Shown piece by piece: positions 24,001-33,000 of a DNA stretch of 41,160 nucleotides. How positions within the stretch are numbered: the stretch's first letter is position 1; each line of letters starts with the position of its first letter. Both the position numbers and the translations under genes were made by a program. Origin of the DNA: Beroe ovata (taxonomy: Eukaryota; Ctenophora; Nuda; Beroida; Beroidae); contig CAMPET010000035.1 in assembly GCA_946803715.1 (NCBI GenBank), positions 1 through 41,160 of the forward strand, written 5' to 3'. The notes below the pieces were generated by a model. That model saw only the letters and a program-made list of their open reading frames with translations. It did no database searches and was not told where the DNA came from.

Positions 24001-27000
24001 TCAATATCCTCTACTTCATCTCAGATTCTGGGAGTATAACATCGCGACAAGAAACTCTCAACACGTTTAACAAGCGCAACCTAGCAACGGACCTGGAGAA
24101 TTTTGTCATGGAATTGGCACAGGCTGTCATGGACACGACAGACAGGACTGTTGACAGGACGACTGTCTGCACGATAAACGAGCTCCTTGGAGCAATGCCA
24201 GGTTGGTGAAATGTGAGATAGTAATTTTGTTCGACCGAGATAAGAGAAAACCTGGAACAGTGTAAATTGCCAAATTAAAAGTTGGAGATATGCCAGATAA
24301 GTTCTGTAAATTCCAGTCATAATTGTGTTCTATTCCGTATTCCGACGGCTAAAAATACGAATTGTCAAATAGTCGGTTCTGAGGGATTCAGGGACTGAGA
24401 GATTCACTCTCTATGTCCTCCAAAGTTTGCCAACACGATTTTGCTTCCCGATCAACATCCCAAAATATTGTCTCCTGATCATAGCACAGGTCTGATTCCA
24501 CGGTCCAGACTCTCCTTTTCATGATGTCTGAGTGGGAAGATCCACGGCAGCCACTTCTCTTCTCTCCCCCACGTACATCACATGAATTCCACCCACCGGC
24601 AGATGTGTCTATGTCGGCAAATCCCGTCATAATCACACCTGATCAGGTTATTCCCGCACTCGCCACCTGCCCGAGCCTCCGCTTCCGCCTCGAAATCCAC
24701 GTCGCACGTGTGACACGTTCTCCGGCACCGCTCGTACGACACCGTCTCGTCGAAACAGAGGTGTAACTCGCAATCGTCCCGCTCGTCGACACAGTCGTCG
24801 CTCGGCTCCGAGTGTCTCGGGTTGTATGTAGTCGGAGTGTCTCCCTCCGTCTCATCTGTCGAACCGGATGTCGCTAGTACCGGGATTGAGGAGTGGTGAA
24901 GGAGTCCACAATTGTGATAACCCCGGAGAAACTTGACAAAACCCCGGTCACCCCAGTCTACTCCCCACGAGTTTTTCACCAGGAAATACCCGGGAGCGTA
25001 GCCCACCATAGCCACAGCGTGATTAGGATACGCATCCGCAGTGCACGTCTCTGCCACGTCCTTGTAGATCCCTCTCTCGTACAGATAAAACCTATCTGTC
25101 ACGTGATACGCCACAGATACAGCCCCAGAGAGCAGGGCCTCGATATGGTCCACTTCAGTGGGACCCACGTGGGAAACATCCACGATGTGAGCCCCCCTCA
25201 GCCCATTTCCATACTGTGAGGAATTACACGTGTTATCTTCCTCTGTGTAGGGCGGGTAGTCAGTGGCGGAGCCCCATCGCTTGTGTTTCATGGCGTATTC
25301 AAACGCGAAGAGCGGCCACCCGCCATCGCACGAGTCCACCCAGGGGTGCCAGACCACAGGTCGGTCCTCGAACGAGCAGTCCACTGCTTCCTGCTCGGAA
25401 AACTTGCGGAGTACTCCAGTTGCTATGGCGTAGTTCGTTTCCAGGGTAGCGGCCGCTGAGAATGCCCAGCACGACGCACACCAACCCTGGTCTTGGACTT
25501 GGGTGACGTAGTTTTCATCTGTCCAGAACCACTCTTTGGGAATTGATGATCTCTTCCTTCTGACAGGGAGCCGGAACTTACTCCCCAGACCATCTCTCCA
25601 TTCTGTGACATTCCTCAACCCGTTACTGATCCATCTCAGCCTCTCGTCCGGTGTCAACAGTGCAAACTTGTTAACAGTGAACTCCGCGGTTTCCCCGTCA
25701 ACTTCGTTTTCCGCTGCAACTAATTCCACGTTTTGTTTGAAAATCTTGAATCTCCGTCTGTCCTCCTTGCCTTTGAACTCAACCCTGAGGTCATCCTTGA
25801 AGTTTTCGTAGAATTGTCGGAGTTTTTGTCGATCCTGGAGAATGTCACGGTATTTTGTGTTTTTGGCTGATGCAATGGAGGTTAGGAGGAGTAGGGAAGT
25901 GATGATGAGTCGATTCATGGACATGGTTCACATCTGCTTGATGTCTCTGTAGGGAGTAAGATAGGTTCAACATCTTCAAAAGTAAAGCAATTATACCCAC
26001 TGACAAGTAAAGAAAAGTCTTCATTGGACCTGAAAATCATGAGGATTCATCGGAAAACATTTCCTAAGAAATTGTATAAGAGCAACCGCAAACTAGAAAA
26101 CCATTGCTGTAAGCCGGGGAACATATGTCGGGAGACGAGGGTATCTTATTATCGACGGTTTTGAATTTCATAGAATGTCACATGCCCTTTGTAAAGATCA
26201 GCAGTTTGAGGAGCTTTATATATAGATTGTGAGGAAGTGGTGTGGTAATTTGGGGCAGGCCCAATCTTATAACCCTGATCTGTATTACCGAATACCTTCC
26301 TTATCGATTGATAGGAGCTTTCTTCGGATCCGGTAATTGGTCGTAGTGATAAGAGGTGTGAATGACGAAGTCAGCAGCCATGAAGTCATTCCATGCTTCA
26401 AAGTTGGCATTCCTTGAAATTCATCTCGATTCATCTCGTACTTCCGTGGTTTCTTGGCAGGAATCCAAATGACCCAGTTGCTGACACCCATCTTTCTCCA
26501 GGTGGCGGTTCGAGATCATCGCAGCGATCCACTGCGGATCTCCTGATGTCACAACTGTCGGACAATAGCGCAACATCGTCATCTAAAGCAGGTCCGAGCA
26601 ACACGGTACTGGCTAACAACAACAAGAACAAGAAGGATAACTTTGCAGAGGATGATGAAGAAGAAGGTTCGTTACTATGGCAACTGCTGCTGACACCACT
26701 TTTGATCATATAGTCATGATTTCACTTGACATCACTTTATTTCACTCGAGCAGATGAAGACACAGAGCACCCGAGCTCTTCAAAAGACTTATCATCCAAA
26801 ACCAGCGACAACGACATCACCCCGACCAACCCGCCTCTCCATGACACCATGGTGCCACCACAAGATAGCGGTGTCACGGCCGAAGAATCGGGACAAACAT
26901 CTCGCACCAACTCCTCCAGCGATTACATGACCGCTGACACCACCAGCGACCACGAGGTGGACACCCGGGGGGAGGAGGAAGGAAGAAATGAGGATGTTCC

Positions 27001-30000
27001 CGGTGATGAGGATGATGAAGAGGGGTATCACGATTTGGATGACGAGTTCGGAGGGGACGGAACCCCCAAAAACGAGCAGAGTCCGGGGTCGGCAGAGTTC
27101 GGGATCACGGTGATTCCGTCCAGCTGGGAGAGGACGGAGGATGAGGCGGATAGGGTGGCCGCAGCTTCCAATGTGGAAGTCGTGGATTCTGAGATTGTGA
27201 GACTTACCGTGCACGACGGAGGTGAGATTTAGGGGGAGGGGGGTGTCCGAGAACATGGGAAGGGAGTCGTTCTGTTTTTGACATCCTTCACTTAATATCT
27301 TCATTTAGCTCAGTTATTCACCATCTCTCCCCCCAGAAAACCAGCTGAGCGCCCCTGCCACCGACTCAGCCACCTCCAGCACGACCAGCTCATCACACGA
27401 CATCAGTAGACAGAGCGGAGACCATCCAACATCATCTTCCTCCTCTTCCTCCTCGTCCAATGAACCTCGACAGGAGTTCTCGTTCGAGCGGAGACAGTCG
27501 AATAAATCTCCGTCCATGATCGAGAGAACTCCGCCTGTGTCCAATCGTCAAGCGTACTTTTCGTATCTTACTGCGCAGAATGTCCTGTCGGAACCGTCTT
27601 CGGCGCTCGCCAAAAAATCCGGTACAGAGATTCTTTAACACCGAGAAACAGTAATTCCTCTTTATAAGCTCTGGGCCATCCTATCTCTTCTCTACTCTTC
27701 TCTATTTCCTCTTCCCAGGCGACGGTGATTTGGGTGACAACGTAGCACCTGATCAGGAGACACACAACATCCCGGTTGTTAGCAAACGGGAACTTCCACC
27801 TTGGCATAAATCGAGGTATTTGTTGGTTTAAACTATTCTCCTTGACACCACTTCCCTCTGACACCGCTCCGTCCCTTCACATGTATCCTTCTTGACACCT
27901 CTTTCCTTGACACCACTTTCACCTTGACATCACTTCTCCTTGACACCACTTTCTTTGTAGGCATCACTTCTCCTTGACACCACTGTTCCTTTGACACCAC
28001 TGTTCCCTTTGACACCACTTTCTCCGTTGACACCACTGTTCCCTTGACACCACTGTTCCCTTGACACCACTGTTTCCCTTGGCAGGTTCTCCGCCGGTTC
28101 CTCCGGGGAACGTCTCGAGTTTCTCTCGTTTGACGACAGTGACCTGGTTACCGGGGCAACCGATCACCCCGAGATATCGACCCACATTCACGAGGCGGGT
28201 GAGGACGAGGGACTGGCTCATGAGGTCATGGACATCGAGGACGATGACGATGGTTAGTGGAAAAGGAGGTTGTGAACTGAGAGTGGGGTCACTAGAGGGG
28301 TAGAGGGGGAAAAGAGGGATGCGAGTGGGGCTGAGAGGGGTCATTAAAGGGTTGATCGCAGTTGGTTGATTGCATGATGTAGTTGGGGTGTTGGTGGTGA
28401 AACGGTTAGAGAAGTAAGAGAACTGATGTCCTACAGAAGATGAAGATGACGACGAAGATGATGACGAAGATGACGACGAGGATGACGATGACATGGGATT
28501 CGATCTGGATCTCGAAAGTGAAGAAGAGGTGCAACACCCGGAAATTGATAGATAGGGTCTCAGGAACACTTTGTTTCTGATTGGAATGAAGTTGACATCA
28601 CCCCTGATTCCGACAGGTAGAGCAGAGACCCATGAAACGTCGCGTGTGGGACGATGATGTTGTGCTGAAGCGTCAGTTCTCCGCCCTGATCCCGGCATTC
28701 GACCCTCGACCTGGTCGTAACAACGTGGCCCACACCACTGACATTGATATCCCAACGCCGGGGCCAGCGTGTTTGGAGGGGACCATCGGACTGAGATCAG
28801 TGGAGAAGGAAGTTGGCAAGAAGCCAAAACTGGCGCTCTTCATTCGATGTCCAGCTTTACCAGGTGATAAGCAAAAACTAGAAACTAATTGCTAATGCTA
28901 GCAGATCTGCAGGTTGCTAGATCCCCCTTAGCAACGGCCGTCACTAACTGCACTCTGTGTAACGGTTACCCAGGCAACAAGGCGGTGGAGTATCTCTGTC
29001 CCACGGAGAGAACTCTGTTCTCCTGTCTGGTGGAAATGACCAGCAGAGACAAGCGGGGATATCTCCCCAGTACTGTGGTCAGGAGGTTCTGGGAGCCGAC
29101 CTACACTCTGGTGTACAGAGAGGCAAGACCCAGTGATGTGTCCAGGTGCGTAGCAGGAGGTGAAGTTTGGCAGGGGAGACGTAGTGAGAAATTTCGATGG
29201 AGGAATTAGACTATGTCGAAAATGGAATGATACTTGGCCAGAAAGATGGATCTCAGCATCTGTACAGGGGTGTATCAAGGGGTATAGAGGGGAAGTTTCG
29301 AATTGTAAACATTTCCCCACCCAGGCTTCTCAACCAAGAACAAGACCCCTTCGAATCCCTCGCGTTTAAACCCCGTTGGGAACACGAATTCGTCCGGAAG
29401 TACCTAGGAACAGAACGACTCCCCAAGCTCGAACTTCTCAACTATCTGCAGTGTCATGCCGACACGGCCTGGTTGAAGAAGTGGCGTCTAACCGGATCTC
29501 CACGCGGACTGAAGAAGTGCAAGAGTTGTAGCAACCTGGCTAATGCGTACAAGGACTTCGTCCAGCACTGTGCTGCTAATGAGAAAACAGGTAGACCGAG
29601 GAGGGGTGGCGAGAATTCTCGAAATTTATTGAGGGGAGGATTTTTAGATGAACAGTGTTTCTTTATCGTGAGTCTCTGTATCTTCCCATCACCTCTCAAG
29701 ACCATCACCACTCAAGACCGAAATGATTTTAAGAAAGTGTTCGGGAAAAAGACTTTACTCATCAAGAGGAGACACTATTTGAGACACCCCTCTCTCTCAT
29801 TTCAGGAGACGAAGCCTCGGATCACGAGTGGTACAAAGACTTCTCTCAATGTCTCAACCTCCTGTCTATTGTGCACACTGCTCTACTCGAGGACTCGACC
29901 AATCAGAGGGCAGATAAGATGCTGGTGACCAATGAGGAGGGAGAACTGGAGGTGGAGGAGATGGGACTTGCCAAGTGTTTCAATTCCAGCAGGATTACTA

Positions 30001-33000
30001 CCAGACTCATGCAACAGGTTGGGTATGAGAAAAACCACCAAATGATTTTAGCAATTTCTGAGATCCTTCCTATCAATCGCTAAAAAGAGTTCCTATGATC
30101 TAATTCCAATTACCGTCTATGATCCCAATGTGAATATGTCACCCAACTAACTTCAAATCCATCCCTTCACCTCTGTATTCCCCCTGTATTCCTATATCTT
30201 GATTCTAACTTTCAAAAGGTTCACGAGCCACTAATGCTGGGAACCCGATCGGTACCTCCCTGGTGTAACAAGCTGGTCCACCAATATCCCATGTTAATCC
30301 CATTCGAGACTAGATCCATCTACTTCCATGCCACGGCCTTCGGTATCTCCAGATCAATTAACTGGTTACAGAGCCTCCGGTGAGTGATTCAGTGGTGTCA
30401 GACTTACGTTGACACCACTTTTAAGGTTGACATCACTTTTGCTGCTGACACCATTTTTTCATGATGACACTGACACCATGTATACGCGTTGACACCACTT
30501 TTTCACGAACGCTGTTCATATCGTATATTCTTGACACCACTTTTACATCCCTTGACAAGGCGTCCACATTGACACCAATCTTATACACCACTTTACAGCG
30601 ATAATGCTGAGTCCAGACCTCGTACTGTTGCTACAAGACGACTGGACGACTTGGGAGAATACAGAATTGGGCGACTTAAACACGAACGGTGAGGCGATAT
30701 CTTGATATTGAACTCGAATACACGACTTGTTTAAAGTCGGATCAGGGCGGGGCTCGAACTACCGACTTCTTGATCGAGGAACCCCGCATCCTTAACCACT
30801 GAGCTACGGGAGACAAACTCATTCTCCCTTTCGTCCCAGGTGTACCATTCCTCGAGGGGAGGACTTCCTGGATTGGGCCCTCCAAGTCCTCAACACTCAC
30901 GCCCATAATAAGAGTGTGCTGGAGATTGAGTTCAAGGGGGAGGAGGGAACAGGTACGTGGAGTTTGGGGACTGCTGTTTTAGGATATAATTCACGTTTTT
31001 CGTCAGTGATTCTCTCTCTCGAAGAGCCCCTCTTGCTCCCCCTAAATTCTAACAATACTTTATTTTCTCCTGCACCATTTCCCTAAGTCCATGACTCGTT
31101 ATCTCCTCAGGAATTGGCCCTACCCTCGAGTTTTACTCCCTGGTAGCAGCAGAGTTACAGAGGAAGGAACTGGGGATGTGGATATGTGATGACGAACCAC
31201 CTACCAACGATTCAGAGGTTCGGAGAATATTGCTCCAGAATTTTCAGCACAAAACCGGGCTGTAACAAAAATATCTGCGAAAAAATTTCTAGAATTTGCC
31301 ATACTATACCCTCAGATTTCCTGCTCTTTCCTGTAAAGTTTTAATTTGAATCGGGGTTCGATTCATGCAAACACTAACTCGGAGTATAACGAATGATCTT
31401 GTTCCCCGACTCAGGTTGATCTAGGTCAAGGCCCCAAACCCCGGGACTATTACGTGAAGGCGGGGGCCGAGGGACTGTTCCCCGCCCCCTACCCACAGGA
31501 CTCACCGCGACTCAACAAGATCTGTAATCTGTTCCATCTGCTCGGCATGTTCCTTGCCAAGAGCTTGCAGGTGATTATTGTATGACAACATATTGAATTT
31601 TGAGAAGTGGGCAACGTCTCAATTTATCAAGTTTCTCTGGGAATGAACAACTTTTGATATGCGAATTTATTTGGATTTCAGCTATTTTATTTTGTAAACT
31701 CCACGATATATCTAAATCTCAGGATCAAAGACTGGTTGATCTACCCCTCTCTCTTCCCTTCTTCAAGATGTTGTGTAGGGGCGTGGATCAGGTAGCAGAT
31801 GCACTTTCTGAGGACGAGATCAGTGATAGCGAGGAAACTTCGGAGTCGTTCCTCCTTAAATCAGGTGAGTTAGGAACTGGAAGAATGGATTTGAGGGGAA
31901 AGATTGGGTATGGATTTAGGAAACTATTCTATTTCACGATTTTGAATATCATATCTGTGATGAAACATCACTCATTTCTAGAAAGTCTAAGTTCTCTGAC
32001 AGAAGGGGAACTGAGATTAAGATGCGACAGCGATGCTGCTTCAGACATCTCGTCAGTCCAGGTGATGATTCATGTCATACTGACTGCTCCTTCATCAAAC
32101 TCATCATCATGAAGTGATGACTGATGTGATGCGTTGCCCAGGGAACCACTAGTTGTGTTGATGAGTCAGAGACATTCTTGAGGAAGCCCCTGACGATCGA
32201 AGACATTGCGATTGATCACGTTGGTGAGACACGAGGAGACAGACAGGAGACAGACAGACAACAAGCGTGGTTCTCAGGTGAAATTCTGTCACGTGTGTTG
32301 TCATGGCAACAGTGATAGTAAAACCTATTTTATCATGTCCCGGGTTGGCGAGTAATCAAAATCTCCTTTCCCTAGGAATCCTCAACAATAAAGACTTCTC
32401 CTCGACTAATCCTCACGTTTCCTCATTCCTCAATTCTCTCGATATTGTGGCTGAGGAGAAGCGGCTGATCACCGCCGCTCAGCTCTCAGAAGCCGACACC
32501 CAGGCGGCAATGGATCTTATCCGGTTGCCAGGGGCAACGGATGCTACTCTGGAAGATTTGTGTCTCTCCTTCGTCTTCAGTCCAAGGTGAGAATACTCAG
32601 AGAGTACCTCCGGACCCCCCTGCCCTCCCCTCCCCCTTAAAAAAGACGAGACGATGAAAACCTGCCTCATCTCCTTGCAATTTGTCTCCTCACTGTTTAT
32701 AATCTTATCTGGAATAACATGACACCACTCTTCACCTCTTCAGACCGATAACCTGCAGTTATCGTGTACCACATGAACCACACATTTCTAGGTCCAATAC
32801 AATTACAATTTGTATGTAATACACAGAAAGAGGGGTGGAAAAGTGTCCATTCGAATAAAAATTCTCAGGTCCAGTGTATATAGGAGTACACTGAACAATG
32901 GTTTTTTGGTCACGAGAACTAGAAGTTAAATAACATTCCAGGAGGTCGTTTGAGGATATACGAGGCCACACACACACACCTCCATTCACTCTTTGCACCC

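Noticed and set aside
24388-24636. 82-residue minus-strand frame at the end of cathepsin 2
   Set aside because: It overlaps the cathepsin 3' end in another frame and matches nothing recognisable.
27964-28827. 287-residue minus-strand frame with a poly-Ser run
   Set aside because: It is antisense to the HECTD1 acidic exons 40-42. The poly-Ser is the complement of the GAT/GAC tract, and the end is minisatellite.
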